From Bartonella koehlerae C-29 (GTDB lineage: Bacteria > Pseudomonadota > Alphaproteobacteria > Rhizobiales > Rhizobiaceae): a stretch of 64,000 bases of DNA. The stretch spans positions 970,160 through 1,034,159 of the forward strand of contig NZ_KL407334.1 of assembly GCF_000706625.1 (NCBI RefSeq). Direction: 5' to 3'. Under the pieces are notes generated by a model. The model ran no database searches, was not told the origin of the DNA, and was given only the letters and a program-made list of their open reading frames with translations. Positions 1 through 9,525 of the stretch are shown one piece after another (position 1 is the stretch's first letter; the number at the start of each line of letters is the position of its first letter). The position numbers were made by a program, and so were the translations under genes.

Positions 1-280
1 AGCTCAAATTGAAAACGCAGCAGAGATTGCACTTGAGCATCATTTGGGAATGACGTGTGATCCGGTTGCAGGTCTTGTACAGGTTCCTTGCGTTGAGCGC
101 AATGCGATAGGAGCTGTTAAGGCAGTAACAGCTTCTTCTCTTGCGTTGTATGGTAATGGGAAGCATTTTGTTTCTCTTGATGCTTGTATAGAAACAATGC
201 GCCAGACCGGACATGATATGAGTGAACGCTATAAAGAAACGAGTAAAGCTGGTCTCGCAGTTAATGCAATATCTTGTTAA
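1..280 (+). CDS. sdaA: L-serine dehydratase, C-terminal end (partial)
   Basis: This is the 3' end of a gene that begins before the window; the reading frame is open from base 2 and stops at 278-280. The protein is the C-terminal part of the iron-sulfur L-serine dehydratase alpha domain, which deaminates L-serine to pyruvate and ammonia in the cytoplasm. The visible block [17 protein letters not shown] carries two of the cysteines that bind the 4Fe-4S cluster in this family. The closing region [12 protein letters not shown] also matches family ends. The internal ATG at 44 is not the real start because the similarity extends upstream of it to the window edge. Identification is from remembered family sequence; confidence is high. 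Confidence 0.93.
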   Translation, partial: AQIENAAEIALEHHLGMTCDPVAGLVQVPCVERNAIGAVKAVTASSLALYGNGKHFVSLDACIETMRQTGHDMSERYKETSKAGLAVNAISC

Positions 281-746
281 AGTATGAAAACAATATTTAA
301 TCGGATAATTTTTTGCGATTTTTGGTTTGATAAAGAACACAAGTTTAAAAAAGTGCTTAGGCGGTTTTGTACACTGTCTATCTACATTGTTTTGAAATCT
401 TTGTACGTCATTAAAAAGAAGTTCTTTATTTCATTGAATTATTCACGACAATACCTCGATAATAAGAGCTTATCTCCAATGGGGAAGTGCTTTTTTATAA
501 AAAGGCATTCAGGCTAATTTTTGATATTAAATCTAAAATAATACAAGATTGAGTATTTTGACGTATTTGAGAGCGATTTTATTAAAAAACTAGAGATGCT
601 TATTCAGAGAGTTTGACAGAAATTTGCAGCACAATTCTTATAAGTTTAAGGAAGAAATGATTTGTAAGGCTTTTTTAAAGATTGTAGACAATAATATGTA
701 AAAACTCTTATTAACAAAATAATCCTTATAAAAATTATTTATAGAA
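281..746. other. Gene-poor gap after sdaA
   Basis: About 470 bases of AT-rich sequence between sdaA and a small minus-strand gene. A 77-codon open frame at 284-517 has no recognisable similarity and an unconvincing composition, so it is not called. No RNA gene or strong terminator is evident. Confidence 0.6.
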
Positions 747-1025
747 TTAAACATTTGTTGCACCAAGACGGATTTTAATAGGTACGCTATTTGTTTGGCT
801 TGCAACGCGTAAATGAATTCGTACAGGAGGCATGATGAGACGACGATTCCGCGTTGTTTGGCAAATGAGAAGGTTGACAAGAGACTGTGTGTTTAGAGAA
901 GCCGGATTATGCTTTAAGCCAGCAAGTTTTGTTGCAACATCCTGAAGAGAACGCAATGAGAAAAGAAATGATTGCTTCAACAAATTTTCTTTTTCAGCGG
1001 ATGAAGCAAGAGCATTATGTGTCAT
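747..1025 (-). CDS. Hypothetical basic protein, 92 residues
   Basis: A small minus-strand frame that I do not recognise. The frame is open back to 1061, where it would overlap the end of the carboxypeptidase gene by four bases. The ATG at 1025 is preferred because it has a good ribosome binding site (AAGGA about six bases upstream) inside the 1026-1061 stretch. The product starts MTHNALASSAEKENLLKQ and ends in a basic, beta-rich segment (IHLRVASQTNSVPIKIRLG). It has no signal peptide or membrane segment. Its position directly behind the carboxypeptidase suggests co-transcription, but nothing in the sequence gives a function. It could also be a chance frame. Confidence 0.5.
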   Translation of the reverse strand: MTHNALASSAEKENLLKQSFLFSLRSLQDVATKLAGLKHNPASLNTQSLVNLLICQTTRNRRLIMPPVRIHLRVASQTNSVPIKIRLGATNV

Positions 1026-1057
1026 AGTACTATCCTTAACGCAGAATTTAAAAACCT

Positions 1058-2407
1058 TCAATAAGCTACAGTATAGCAGTTAAAATTTGCTTTCTTTAAT
1101 AAAGAACAAGCATTAAATGCAGCTTTTTTTGATTGAAATCCTACAAACCGCGCACGATAATAACGACGTTCGTTTTTTTCAAAAAGTTGCATGTGTGAAG
1201 ATGTGTTCTTTAAAGCGAAATAGGCTGTATTTTTTGCTTTTAAAAGCAGATTTTCTGCTTGTTTTTTACTAGGAAGAGAACCAATTTGGATAGCCCATCC
1301 AGCGTTTGTGGACAAAGAGGCCGTAACAATCTCATCAATTTTAACAGATATAGCTTTTTGAGGGTTAGGGAGTGGTATAATTGCCTGGTTTACAGCCGCT
1401 ATTGCTATATTAGAATTTCTAGGTTGTTCTGCAAATGCTGTCAACAGAGTAGAAATTTCATCATCAGAATCGGTTGAATCAGCTTTAATGAGCGGGATAG
1501 GAGTCTTAGTGCCAGTGGGCAAGTTATAGTGCGCAGAATTCATTAAACGTCCATCATTTTTTATGCGGCTTGCTTTGGGTAAATATTGGCTTAATAGGCT
1601 GGACATGTGCTTATCACGTGCGGTAGAGGATTTACCTCCCATAACGACAGCAACGATAGAGCGTCCTTCAATACGCATAGAAGTTGCTAAATTAGAACCT
1701 GACATTTGTGTATATCCTGTTTTAATTCCATCGACGCCGTTCATTGTTTTAACTAAGTTATTGTGAGTGTTTACGGTATGTCCATGGAAAATAAAACTTT
1801 TTGTTTTGAACAGTTTATACTGTTGTGGAAAATGTTTACGTAGGGCCAATGACAAAGTGGCCATATCTCGTGCTGTAGAATAGTTGCGCACATCCGGAAG
1901 TCCTGAAGCATTTACAAAATGAGTATTTATCATACCAAGTTTGCGAGCTTTAGCTGTCATCATTCGGGCGAATTTTTTTTCATTGCCACCAAGATATTCA
2001 GCAATTGCAGTAGCAACATCATTTGCTGATCGTGTAATGAGTGCTTTAGAGGCTTCTTGTGCGGAAATTGTTTGTCCTGTTTTAAGTCCAAGTTTTGTTG
2101 GTGGGCGTGCTGCTGCATTTCGTGAAACAGGGATTGGTGTATTGGGTGTTACGCGACGCATATGCATAGCCTCAAAAAGAAGATAAAGCGTCATCATTTT
2201 TGTCAAAGAAGCTGGATAACGTTTTAGCGTTGCATTGGCTTGAAATAGGGTTTTTCCTGTATTTTCATCTATAACGATAGCAGCATACTTATCAGTATAG
2301 GCTTCTTGAGGAGTAGCGAATGCCCAAGAATAAGAGAGAGCTAAAACAACAAATGCAATTACTATTTTCTTATAGCAACGCACAATTTTTTGGCAGTTAA
2401 TATACAC
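1058..2407 (-). CDS. D-alanyl-D-alanine carboxypeptidase with C-terminal SPOR domain
   Basis: A low-molecular-weight penicillin-binding protein of the peptidase S11 family, 449 residues. It trims the terminal D-alanine from peptidoglycan stem peptides in the periplasm. The N-terminus has a hydrophobic export segment (about residues 17-31). All three active-site motifs are visible: SLTK at 67-70 (nucleophile Ser67), SAN at 127-129 and KTG at 229-231. The last 80 residues (from about GWAIQIGSLPSKKQAENLL) form a SPOR-like repeat domain, which in the family binds denuded glycan at the septum. The start is a GTG at 2407 with AGGA about nine bases upstream. The region between the catalytic and SPOR domains is low in complexity. 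The gene is divergent from clpS. Confidence 0.93.
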   Translation of the reverse strand: MYINCQKIVRCYKKIVIAFVVLALSYSWAFATPQEAYTDKYAAIVIDENTGKTLFQANATLKRYPASLTKMMTLYLLFEAMHMRRVTPNTPIPVSRNAAARPPTKLGLKTGQTISAQEASKALITRSANDVATAIAEYLGGNEKKFARMMTAKARKLGMINTHFVNASGLPDVRNYSTARDMATLSLALRKHFPQQYKLFKTKSFIFHGHTVNTHNNLVKTMNGVDGIKTGYTQMSGSNLATSMRIEGRSIVAVVMGGKSSTARDKHMSSLLSQYLPKASRIKNDGRLMNSAHYNLPTGTKTPIPLIKADSTDSDDEISTLLTAFAEQPRNSNIAIAAVNQAIIPLPNPQKAISVKIDEIVTASLSTNAGWAIQIGSLPSKKQAENLLLKAKNTAYFALKNTSSHMQLFEKNERRYYRARFVGFQSKKAAFNACSLLKKANFNCYTVAY

Positions 2408-2690
2408 TTGCAGTATCCTATTTCTCCATTTACCCTAAAAAAACTGTAAAACTTTTTTGCGCAGCGGCTTGTCGATATAATTTATGCGAATGGTATTACT
2501 AATTTGTTTACAGAAAGTATTTTTGGAATTTTCATATTTGACCTAATCTCACCATAAAAGAAAGTTTTCTTTGTTCTTTACATAAACAGTTGTTGCAATA
2601 GTTATGAAAGAATTTAAGATTAATAAAAGGCCTGCTGCACAGGAAATAATGATGGTACAGAAGCTAATAAAAAATTCCTTACTCCGTATT

Positions 2691-3022
2691 ATGCACAATG
2701 AAAAGGGCAAGAATGGGGATGAATACAGGCATGATGCTATTATAATGCCCAAAATGAGATCAAAACTTCAAAAGCCTAAGCTATATCGTGTGCTTTTACT
2801 GAATGATGATTATACACCTATGGATTTCGTTGTTTTTGTTTTAAAAAACTTTTTAAAAAAAGACTTCGAAGAAGCAATGCGTATTATGTAAATGTTCATC
2901 AAAATGGAGTAGGTGAATGTGGAATTTATAATTACGAAGTAGCTGAAATGAAAGTAATACAAGTTAGGGAGTGCGCACGTCAAAATGAACATCCGTTACA
3001 ATGTGTAATGGAATGGAAGTGA
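2691..3022 (+). pseudogene. clpS: ClpS adaptor, frameshifted
   Basis: ClpS delivers N-degron substrates to ClpA. The first part reads normally (PKLYRVLLLNDDYTPMDFVV) up to RIM at about 2880-2888 and then meets a TAA. Reading on after restoring one missing base at about 2889 gives NVHQNGVGECGIYNYEVAEM and the normal ClpS end HPLQCVMEWK, stopping at 3020-3022. The lesion is therefore a single-base deletion near 2889-2890. Both halves are otherwise well conserved, which indicates a very recent mutation or a sequencing error. The likely start is ATG 2691 (MHNEKGKNGDEY), although the frame is open from 2604. The stop lies seven bases before clpA, whose ribosome binding site overlaps it. Confidence 0.85.
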
Positions 3023-3028
3023 GGATTT

Positions 3029-5380
3029 ATGCCATCTTTTACGCCTAGTCTTGAAGAGGTTCTGCATCGCGCATTAACGATTGCTAATCAAGCGCGACAT
3101 GAATATGCGACATTAGAGCATCTTCTCCTTGCTCTTCTAGATGATGCTGATGCAAGTTCAGTAATTCGAGCTTGTCAGGTAGATGTAGAAGAATTGCGAA
3201 AGCGCTTAACCAAATATTTACAATCAGAATTAGATGCACAAATGAGAGAGGGTGAGGATACAAAACCGACAACATTTTTCCAGCGTGTTATCCAGCGTGC
3301 AGTGATTCATGCTCAGTCAGCTGGGAAAAATGAAGTATCGGGAGCAAACGTTCTTGTTGCAATTTTTTCTGAACGTGAAAGTTATGCCGCATATTTCCTT
3401 CAAGAGATGGGCATGACACGCTATGATGTGGTGCGTTTTATTTCACATGGTATCACGCGTGATGATGGATTATCCATGTTACTTGAAGATCTAGAAGAGC
3501 AATTAGATCAGCAAATATCGGACAGTAGTGCAAAGGTAACAAGTGCACTGACTGCTTATTGTATTGATCTCAATTGTAAAGCACGCACTGGAAAAGTTGA
3601 TTTATTAATTGGTCGTGAAGTGGAAATTTCACGCATGATTCAGGTTTTATGTCGAAGATCAAAAAACAACCCGCTTTTAGTTGGTGATCCTGGAGTTGGA
3701 AAAACAGCTATCATTGAGGGGTTGGCAAAACGCATTGTTGATGGGCAAGTGCCTGAAGTTTTATCAAATACAACGATATTTTCCCTTGATATGGGAGGGA
3801 TTATTGCTGGTACACGCTATCGCGGTGATTTTGAAGAACGATTAAAACAACTTATTAAAGAATTTGAGCAATATTCAGATGCTGTTTTATTTATTGATGA
3901 AATTCATACATTGATTGGAGCAGGGGCTACATTAGGAGGGAACATGGATGCGGCAAATCTTTTAAAGCCTGCATTATCTTCCGGAACTATTCGATGTATC
4001 GGTTCGACGACTTATAAGGAATACCGCAAAATTTTTGAACAGGATCGAGCTTTAGAACGTCGTTTCCAGAAGATTGATGTTAATGAGCCTTCTATTGCCG
4101 ACGCGATTAAGATTTTGCAAGGATTAAAGCCTTATTTTGAAGATTTTCATCAGATTAAATATACAGATGAAGCGATGAAGGCATCCGTAGAATTATCTTC
4201 ACGTTATATGATTGATCGTAGATTACCTGATAAAGCAATTGATGTTGTTGATGAAAGCGGTGCAGCACAAAGGCTTTTGCCAAAAAAACAACGAAAGAAA
4301 AGTATAGGTGTCAAAGAAATTGAAGCAACTGTTGCTACTATGGCTAGAATTCCGCCAAAAACAGTTTCTGGTGATGATCAGAAGATACTTAGCAAGCTTG
4401 AAAGGGAACTCAAGCATGTTGTTTATGGACAAGATCAAGCAATTTCAGCATTAGTATCTTCCATTAAATTAGCTCGAGCAGGATTGCGCGATGCAAACAA
4501 ACCAATAGGAAGTTATTTATTTTCAGGGCCAACAGGTGTAGGAAAAACTGAAGTTGCAAAACAGCTTGCATCGTCGTTAGGAATTGAACTGTTGCGTTTT
4601 GATATGTCAGAATATATGGAACGACATGCGGTGGCGCGCTTAATCGGAGCTCCTCCAGGTTACATAGGGTTTGATCAAGGAGGTCTCCTTACGGATGCAG
4701 TTGATCAGAAGCCTCATGCAGTTTTATTGCTGGATGAGATTGAGAAAGCCCATCCAGAGCTCTTTAATATTTTGTTACAGGTAATGGATTATGGGAAGTT
4801 AACAGACCATAATGGCAAAAAAGTTGATTTCCGCAATATCATTTTAATTATGACAACCAATGCTGGTGCTTCAGATATGGCGAAGTCGGCTATTGGATTT
4901 GGCAAGGTGCATCGCGACGGTGAGGATATAGAAGCGATCAATCGTTTATTTACACCAGAATTTCGTAATCGGCTAGATGCAATCATTCCATTTGCACCTT
5001 TATCTCAGTTAATCATCAATCAGATTGTGCAAAAGTTTATTTTTCTGCTTGAGGCACAACTGGCTGATCGGGGAATTTGTTTTGAATTAAGTCCTTCTGC
5101 AATGGTTTGGCTTGCCAATAAAGGGTACGATTTTCAGATGGGTGCGCGTCCATTGGGGCGTGTTATACAAGAATATATTAAGAAACCGCTAGCTGACGAA
5201 ATTTTATTTGGACAGTTGCGCAATGGTGGCATGGTTCACGTATTAACATATAAACCAAATGGGGGAAAAGAGAAGCTACAGTTAAAAATTTCATCTTTCG
5301 ATGGATCTGTTGGCTTAAAGAACAGAAAAACGGCACGTTTTAGCAAAAAAAATGTGGGAATAAAAAGGTCAGCAACTTAA
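3029..5380 (+). CDS. clpA: ATP-dependent Clp protease ATP-binding subunit ClpA
   Basis: A Hsp100 unfoldase of 783 residues that forms a hexamer, unfolds substrates and feeds them to ClpP. The N-domain (about 1-150) is the ClpS docking site. The first AAA+ module has Walker A GDPGVGKT at 219-226 and the second has GPTGVGKT at 500-507. An IGF loop, which contacts ClpP, is at 622-624 (AIGFGK), so the protein is a protease partner and not a ClpB-type disaggregase; the long ClpB middle domain is also absent. The start has GTGAGGA five bases upstream. Length is usual for the family, and the gene is intact although its adaptor gene just upstream is frameshifted. Confidence 0.96.
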   Translation: MPSFTPSLEEVLHRALTIANQARHEYATLEHLLLALLDDADASSVIRACQVDVEELRKRLTKYLQSELDAQMREGEDTKPTTFFQRVIQRAVIHAQSAGKNEVSGANVLVAIFSERESYAAYFLQEMGMTRYDVVRFISHGITRDDGLSMLLEDLEEQLDQQISDSSAKVTSALTAYCIDLNCKARTGKVDLLIGREVEISRMIQVLCRRSKNNPLLVGDPGVGKTAIIEGLAKRIVDGQVPEVLSNTTIFSLDMGGIIAGTRYRGDFEERLKQLIKEFEQYSDAVLFIDEIHTLIGAGATLGGNMDAANLLKPALSSGTIRCIGSTTYKEYRKIFEQDRALERRFQKIDVNEPSIADAIKILQGLKPYFEDFHQIKYTDEAMKASVELSSRYMIDRRLPDKAIDVVDESGAAQRLLPKKQRKKSIGVKEIEATVATMARIPPKTVSGDDQKILSKLERELKHVVYGQDQAISALVSSIKLARAGLRDANKPIGSYLFSGPTGVGKTEVAKQLASSLGIELLRFDMSEYMERHAVARLIGAPPGYIGFDQGGLLTDAVDQKPHAVLLLDEIEKAHPELFNILLQVMDYGKLTDHNGKKVDFRNIILIMTTNAGASDMAKSAIGFGKVHRDGEDIEAINRLFTPEFRNRLDAIIPFAPLSQLIINQIVQKFIFLLEAQLADRGICFELSPSAMVWLANKGYDFQMGARPLGRVIQEYIKKPLADEILFGQLRNGGMVHVLTYKPNGGKEKLQLKISSFDGSVGLKNRKTARFSKKNVGIKRSAT

Positions 5381-5387
5381 GATTGCT

Positions 5388-5810
5388 TTAAAGGGCATCT
5401 CGAATTTTTTTTGCGTTCTCTTCAAGTATTTCTGTAGGCGTTATAACATTATTATGGGGGGTAAGTTCTATTCCTTCCATACGTGGTATAATATGGAAAT
5501 GGAGATGATAAACGGTTTGTTGACTAGCAGCTTCATTAAATTGCATAACTGTTATCCCATCTGCTTGAAAGGCTTTTTTTACGGCATTAGCGATTTTTTG
5601 GACAGCTCTGATAACTGGAAATAATGTTTCAGTATCTGCGTCTAGGAGGTTTCTAGAGCCTTTTCTAGGAATAACCAGCGTATGTCCTGGCGCTTGTGGC
5701 ATAATATCCATGAATGCAATAACATCATCATCTTCATAGACACGGATGGAAGGAATTTCATTACGAATCAATCTGGCAAAAATATTATTATTATCATAAA
5801 CTTGTTTCAT
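5388..5810 (-). CDS. HIT family protein (histidine triad nucleotide hydrolase)
   Basis: A 140-residue member of the HIT superfamily. The signature HLHFHIIPR (HxHxH, about residues 102-110) carries the histidine triad that hydrolyses nucleoside phosphoramidates or related dinucleotide substrates. The N-terminal block IFARLIRNEIPSIRVYEDD is typical of the bacterial Hint-like branch. The start at 5810 has AAAGGAAA eight bases upstream. The gene converges with clpA, with only seven bases between the two stops. The exact substrate cannot be told from sequence. Confidence 0.92.
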   Translation of the reverse strand: MKQVYDNNNIFARLIRNEIPSIRVYEDDDVIAFMDIMPQAPGHTLVIPRKGSRNLLDADTETLFPVIRAVQKIANAVKKAFQADGITVMQFNEAASQQTVYHLHFHIIPRMEGIELTPHNNVITPTEILEENAKKIRDAL

Positions 5811-5950
5811 ACAAATATTTCCTTTTATTCGTTTTGAGTTTAACTTTTAATTCAAGATGAAAAAAAATGCGAAAGTTGGTAGGGTGGACAAAAGAGAGGT
5901 TTTATATTCAAGTTTTTCTTTATATAGGTATTCTATCATTTGATGAAAGT

Positions 5951-6412
5951 TTAAACTTCTATGATGGCTTCAATTTCTACTGGAACGTTCATAGGAAGAG
6001 AGGCAACGCCAATAGCAGAACGGGCATGTTTTCCAGCGTTACCTAGGATATTGACGAGGAGATCAGAAGCTCCATTAGCGACAAGAGAAATATCGGTAAA
6101 ATGAGGATCTACGGCAACGAAAACAGTGATTTTTACCACGCGTTTTATTTTATTTAAATCACCCAGAGCTGTTTTAACTTGTGCAAGAATGTTGAGCGCG
6201 CAGACTTCGGCTGATTTTTTTGCTTGTTCAGCGCTAACAGTTGCACCAACTTTACCGGTTTCTACTGGCTTGCCACCAAAAAGGGGGAGTTGTCCAGAAA
6301 TAAAGAGTTGGTTGCCGCTTTGTGAAGTTGTTACATAATTGGCAATAGGTTGTGTTGCTTCTGGCAGAGTAATTTCAAAATTTTTGAGGTGCTTTTCAAT
6401 TGCGTTGGTCAT
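5951..6412 (-). CDS. ridA: RidA/YjgF family enamine/imine deaminase
   Basis: A 153-residue protein of the RidA (YjgF/YER057c/UK114) family. RidA proteins hydrolyse reactive enamine and imine intermediates released by PLP enzymes such as threonine dehydratase. Family blocks visible are GNQLFISGQLP near residue 33 and the C-terminal ARSAIGVASLPMNVPVEIEA, which holds the conserved Arg of the active site. It belongs to the longer subgroup (about 150 residues) with an N-terminal extension, where the substrate is less certain than in the archetype. TGGAG lies upstream of the ATG. It is divergent from eipB. Confidence 0.9.
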   Translation of the reverse strand: MTNAIEKHLKNFEITLPEATQPIANYVTTSQSGNQLFISGQLPLFGGKPVETGKVGATVSAEQAKKSAEVCALNILAQVKTALGDLNKIKRVVKITVFVAVDPHFTDISLVANGASDLLVNILGNAGKHARSAIGVASLPMNVPVEIEAIIEV

Positions 6413-6556
6413 AATTTAAACTCCATAGCTATTCTATTATACATTTGTTGCATAAACTATTTTTCGATTTAAGGAAATGTGTGGTTAATTAAGATGCTGA
6501 CCTTTTTTGTCTTCGTCTATGATGGTATGAAATGGCAATAAAATTGGAAGTTAGTG

Positions 6557-7381
6557 ATGAGCAGATTATTATTTGTAACAGCTTTATATGTTGCTTTTTT
6601 GTGTGCGGCGAGAGCTGAGGAGTCTATTTTCGTTGCTCCACATCGAGCTGTTTACGATTTTCAGCTTGATAGTGCTTCTCACGACATGGCAATTTTGGGG
6701 ATGACTGGACGAATGGTTTATGAACTTACGGGTTCAGTATGTCAGGGGTATACGACACGTTTTCGTTTTATCAGTCGTATTCATATTGAAGATATGCCAG
6801 TGCGTTTAACTGATCAACAAACGACGAGTTATGAAACAGGTGACAGTCGGACGTTTCATTTCAGTGTTAAAGATCAGGTTGGACAAGAGGTTGCGCGGAA
6901 TTCTGAAGGTTTAGCTGAACGTACTCGAGATGGAATTATAATAAAACTGAAAAAGCCAAAAGATGAAGAATACAAGCTTGCAACGGCTGAGTTTCCAATT
7001 ATGCAACTCAAGAGTATCATACGGCAAGCAAAAGCAGGTCGTCATTTTTATAACACTACCGTATTTGATGGAACAGATAAAGCGGACAAAGTCATAAAAG
7101 AAAGTATAATTATTGGGGAAAAGAAGACGCAGTTCTCTGATGATGAAAGGGAGAAGTTGGGAAAATTGGATGAGGAGGGATATTGGCCGGTTACGATTTC
7201 TTATTTTGATGATATAGAAAAAAAAGATGGCTTACCTCTTTATCGTACCAGCTTTCTTTTACATGAAAATGGTGTAATGCGTGATCTTCATATAGATTAT
7301 GGAGCTTTTGCAGTGCGTGCAAAATTGAACAATCTTGAATTTCTTGATGGCGAGAAAAGCCTTGATCAATGCAAACATTAA
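6557..7381 (+). CDS. eipB: EipB-like periplasmic envelope integrity protein (DUF1849)
   Basis: A 274-residue secreted protein of the DUF1849/EipB family, a periplasmic spiral beta-barrel known from Brucella to be needed for envelope integrity. A signal peptide occupies about residues 1-20 (cleavage near ARA-EE). Conserved blocks include HRAVYDFQL, GRMVYELTGSVCQGY and the stretch with DGTDKADK. Two cysteines, Cys62 and Cys272 near the C-terminus (SLDQCKH), correspond to the disulfide pair described in the Brucella protein. ATG 6557 is preferred over GTG 6554 because of GGAAG seven bases upstream. It appears to be a single-gene unit. Confidence 0.87.
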   Translation: MSRLLFVTALYVAFLCAARAEESIFVAPHRAVYDFQLDSASHDMAILGMTGRMVYELTGSVCQGYTTRFRFISRIHIEDMPVRLTDQQTTSYETGDSRTFHFSVKDQVGQEVARNSEGLAERTRDGIIIKLKKPKDEEYKLATAEFPIMQLKSIIRQAKAGRHFYNTTVFDGTDKADKVIKESIIIGEKKTQFSDDEREKLGKLDEEGYWPVTISYFDDIEKKDGLPLYRTSFLLHENGVMRDLHIDYGAFAVRAKLNNLEFLDGEKSLDQCKH

Positions 7382-7471
7382 ATGTCAATGTAAGCGTTAA
7401 ATGATTGTATAAAATAACTTGAAAAAGAATCAAATATTAGTATGGTTATCTCATTACACACGCGGAACTTT

Positions 7472-7524
7472 GGTGCTTGCAGAGAAAGTCTAGCAAGTGT
7501 CCGCCGGTAGTAGAGTTATCTACT
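7472..7524 (+). promoter_or_regulatory. Structured 5' leader of rpsB
   Basis: Two consecutive hairpins precede the rpsB ribosome binding site. The first pairs 7472-7480 with 7493-7501 (nine base pairs including G-U pairs, 12-base loop). The second pairs AGTAG with CTACT around 7509-7524. RpsB is known in other bacteria to repress its own messenger through its leader, so this may be an S2 binding site. The structure is seen by eye; the regulatory role is inference. Confidence 0.5.
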
Positions 7525-7560
7525 TTTTCCGCGGAGGTTAAACCGGAAAGGATGAATTTA

Positions 7561-8334
7561 ATGGCACTACCAGATTTTACTATGCAACAGCTTTTAGAAG
7601 CAGGTGTACACTTTGGTCACCAGACTCATCGCTGGAATCCGAAGATGACTCCTTATATTTATGGTCAGCGTAACAATATTCATATTATTGATCTTGCTCA
7701 GACTGTTCCACTTTTACACCAAGCGCTTAAACTTGTTTCAGATACGGTTGCACGTGGTGGTCGCATTCTTTTTGTTGGTACCAAGCGGCAGGCTTCTGAT
7801 ATTATTGCAGATGCGGCGAATCGTTCGGCACAATATTATGTTAATGCACGTTGGCTCGGAGGCATGCTGACAAACTGGAAGACAATTTCCAATTCGATAC
7901 ATCGTTTGCGTAAACTAGACAAAATTCTTGCTGCTGAAGCGCAAGGCTTTACTAAAAAAGAACGTTTAAATCTTGAACGTGATCGTGAAAAGCTTCACCG
8001 TGCACTTGGTGGCATTAAGGATATGGGGTGTGTTCCAGATCTTATATTTATTATTGATACCAACAAAGAAAATATTGCTATACAAGAAGCAAAACGTTTA
8101 GGTGTTCCTGTTATTGCTATTATTGATACCAACTGCGATCCTGATAACGTTGATCATCCGATACCCGGTAATGATGATGCTTCGCGGGCTATTTCTCTTT
8201 ATTGTGATCTTTTTGCTCGTGCAGCTCTTGATGGTATTGCTCGTCAGCAAGGTGCGATGGGTGTCGATTTAGGAGCTCAAGCTGATGCTCCTGTGGAGCC
8301 TGTTTTGGAAAATGCTGTTTCGATTTCTGAGTAA
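7561..8334 (+). CDS. rpsB: 30S ribosomal protein S2
   Basis: Ribosomal protein S2, 257 residues, needed for assembly of the small subunit and S1 attachment. Family blocks are clear: [38 protein letters not shown] and [20 protein letters not shown]. The start is ATG 7561 (MALPDFTM) with AAAGGA eight bases upstream. The reading frame is open further upstream to 7477, but that part overlaps the structured leader and does not resemble S2. It is the first gene of the rpsB-tsf-pyrH-frr block, separated from tsf by a hairpin. Confidence 0.97.
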   Translation: MALPDFTMQQLLEAGVHFGHQTHRWNPKMTPYIYGQRNNIHIIDLAQTVPLLHQALKLVSDTVARGGRILFVGTKRQASDIIADAANRSAQYYVNARWLGGMLTNWKTISNSIHRLRKLDKILAAEAQGFTKKERLNLERDREKLHRALGGIKDMGCVPDLIFIIDTNKENIAIQEAKRLGVPVIAIIDTNCDPDNVDHPIPGNDDASRAISLYCDLFARAALDGIARQQGAMGVDLGAQADAPVEPVLENAVSISE

Positions 8335-8382
8335 TATTAAAAAAGACGCTTATTAGGTACTTATTTTCTAAAAAAAGATCAT

Positions 8383-8418
8383 AGGCGTGCATAGGAGTTT
8401 CTTTTTGCACGCCTTTTA
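8383..8418 (+). terminator. Hairpin between rpsB and tsf (attenuator-like)
   Basis: AGGCGTGC at 8383-8390 pairs perfectly with GCACGCCT at 8407-8414 and is followed by a short T run. It lies in the 108-base rpsB-tsf gap and probably ends or attenuates part of the rpsB transcription, or stabilises a processed 3' end. No U-tract longer than four is present, so termination would be partial. Confidence 0.6.
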
Positions 8419-8442
8419 CAGTTACAGAATAAAGAGGCAAAT

Positions 8443-9366
8443 ATGAGCATTACTGCTGAACAAGTAAAAGAACTTCGAGAATTGTCAGGCGCTGGTATGA
8501 TGGACTGCAAAGCAGCTTTGGAGGAAACCAATGGTGATATGGAGTCTGCTGTAGATTGGCTTCGTAAAAAAGGAATAGCTAAAGCAGATAAAAAAGCTGG
8601 CCGTACTGCTGCTGAAGGGTTGATTGGGATTGTATCACAAGATTTAAGCGCGGTTTTAGTTGAGATCAATTCTGAAACAGATTTTGTCGCGCGCAACGAT
8701 GTATTCCAAGACATTGTACGCAATGTAGCAGCAGCTACTTTGAGAACAGATGGGAGTGTTGATGCTGTTTGTGCATCTTTTTATCCAGGTTCTGAGAAGA
8801 CTGTAGAGGTTACAATTAGAGATGCAATTGGGATTATTGGGGAGAATATGACATTTCGTCGTTCTGCTAAATTATCGGTTGAGAATGGTGTTGTTGCTAC
8901 TTATATGCACAATAGTGTGGCTGAGGGACTGGGTAAACTTGGTGTTTTGGTTGCTATCGAAACGACAGGAAATAAGAAGGCAGCAGCAGCTTTTGGTAGA
9001 CAGGTTGCAATGCATATTGCTGCAACCAATCCGTTGGCGCTAACAGTAGAAGATGTTGATTCCAGTGCTATTGAGCGTGAAAAAGCAATTGTTTCAGAAC
9101 AAGCACGCCAATCTGGAAAGCCTGAAAATATTATTGAAAAAATGGTTGAAGGGCGTATGCATAAGTTTTTCGAAGAAGTTGTTTTGCTTTCTCAGGCTTT
9201 TGTTATGAATCCTGATATTACTGTTGATGCTGCTTTGAAGGATGCTGAAAAATCGATTGGTGCGCCGGCAAAAATCACAGCTTTCATTCGTTTTGCTCTG
9301 GGCGAAGGTGTGGAAAAAGAGGAGTCTGATTTTTCTGCAGAGGTTGCAGCTGCTGCAAAAGGATAG
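8443..9366 (+). CDS. tsf: Elongation factor Ts
   Basis: Nucleotide exchange factor that recycles EF-Tu-GDP, 307 residues, cytoplasmic. The N-terminal UBA-like domain reads [19 protein letters not shown], followed by the [10 protein letters not shown] signature (about residues 79-88) whose residues contact the EF-Tu nucleotide site. The C-terminal part is long as usual in alphaproteobacteria and ends in an alanine-rich tail. ATG 8443 has AGAGG about six bases upstream. It is second in the translation block. Confidence 0.97.
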   Translation: MSITAEQVKELRELSGAGMMDCKAALEETNGDMESAVDWLRKKGIAKADKKAGRTAAEGLIGIVSQDLSAVLVEINSETDFVARNDVFQDIVRNVAAATLRTDGSVDAVCASFYPGSEKTVEVTIRDAIGIIGENMTFRRSAKLSVENGVVATYMHNSVAEGLGKLGVLVAIETTGNKKAAAAFGRQVAMHIAATNPLALTVEDVDSSAIEREKAIVSEQARQSGKPENIIEKMVEGRMHKFFEEVVLLSQAFVMNPDITVDAALKDAEKSIGAPAKITAFIRFALGEGVEKEESDFSAEVAAAAKG

Positions 9367-9450
9367 CTATTTGTAAATGATTGATCAGAGATTTTAAATC
9401 TTACCATTGATTATAAAATCACTGATAATAAAGGGTATAATTATTAAAGA

Positions 9451-9477
9451 GGGCGTCACGTAGCAAAGTGGTGCCCT
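9451..9477 (+). terminator. Hairpin between tsf and pyrH
   Basis: GGGCGTCAC (9451-9459) pairs with GTGGTGCCC (9468-9476) over nine base pairs, two of them G-U, with an eight-base loop. No T-tract follows, so this is a poor intrinsic terminator. It may be an RNA processing or stability element in the tsf-pyrH gap. Confidence 0.45.
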
Positions 9478-9525
9478 TAGTGGTGTCAAAAGCAAAAAGT
9501 AAATATGCTTTTGGGGAGATTCTCA

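Noticed and set aside
284..517. 77-codon open frame after sdaA
   Set aside because: No recognisable similarity, poor ribosome binding site, and amino-acid use typical of AT-rich noncoding sequence.
638..880. 80-codon minus frame overlapping the small hypothetical gene
   Set aside because: Overlaps a better-supported frame in another phase and reads like low-complexity chance sequence.
2604..2690. Upstream extension of the clpS frame
   Set aside because: The extension does not resemble ClpS N-termini; the ATG at 2691 gives the expected length.
7477..7560. In-frame upstream extension of rpsB
   Set aside because: It overlaps the leader hairpins and the ribosome binding site, and S2 proteins begin at MALPDFTM.
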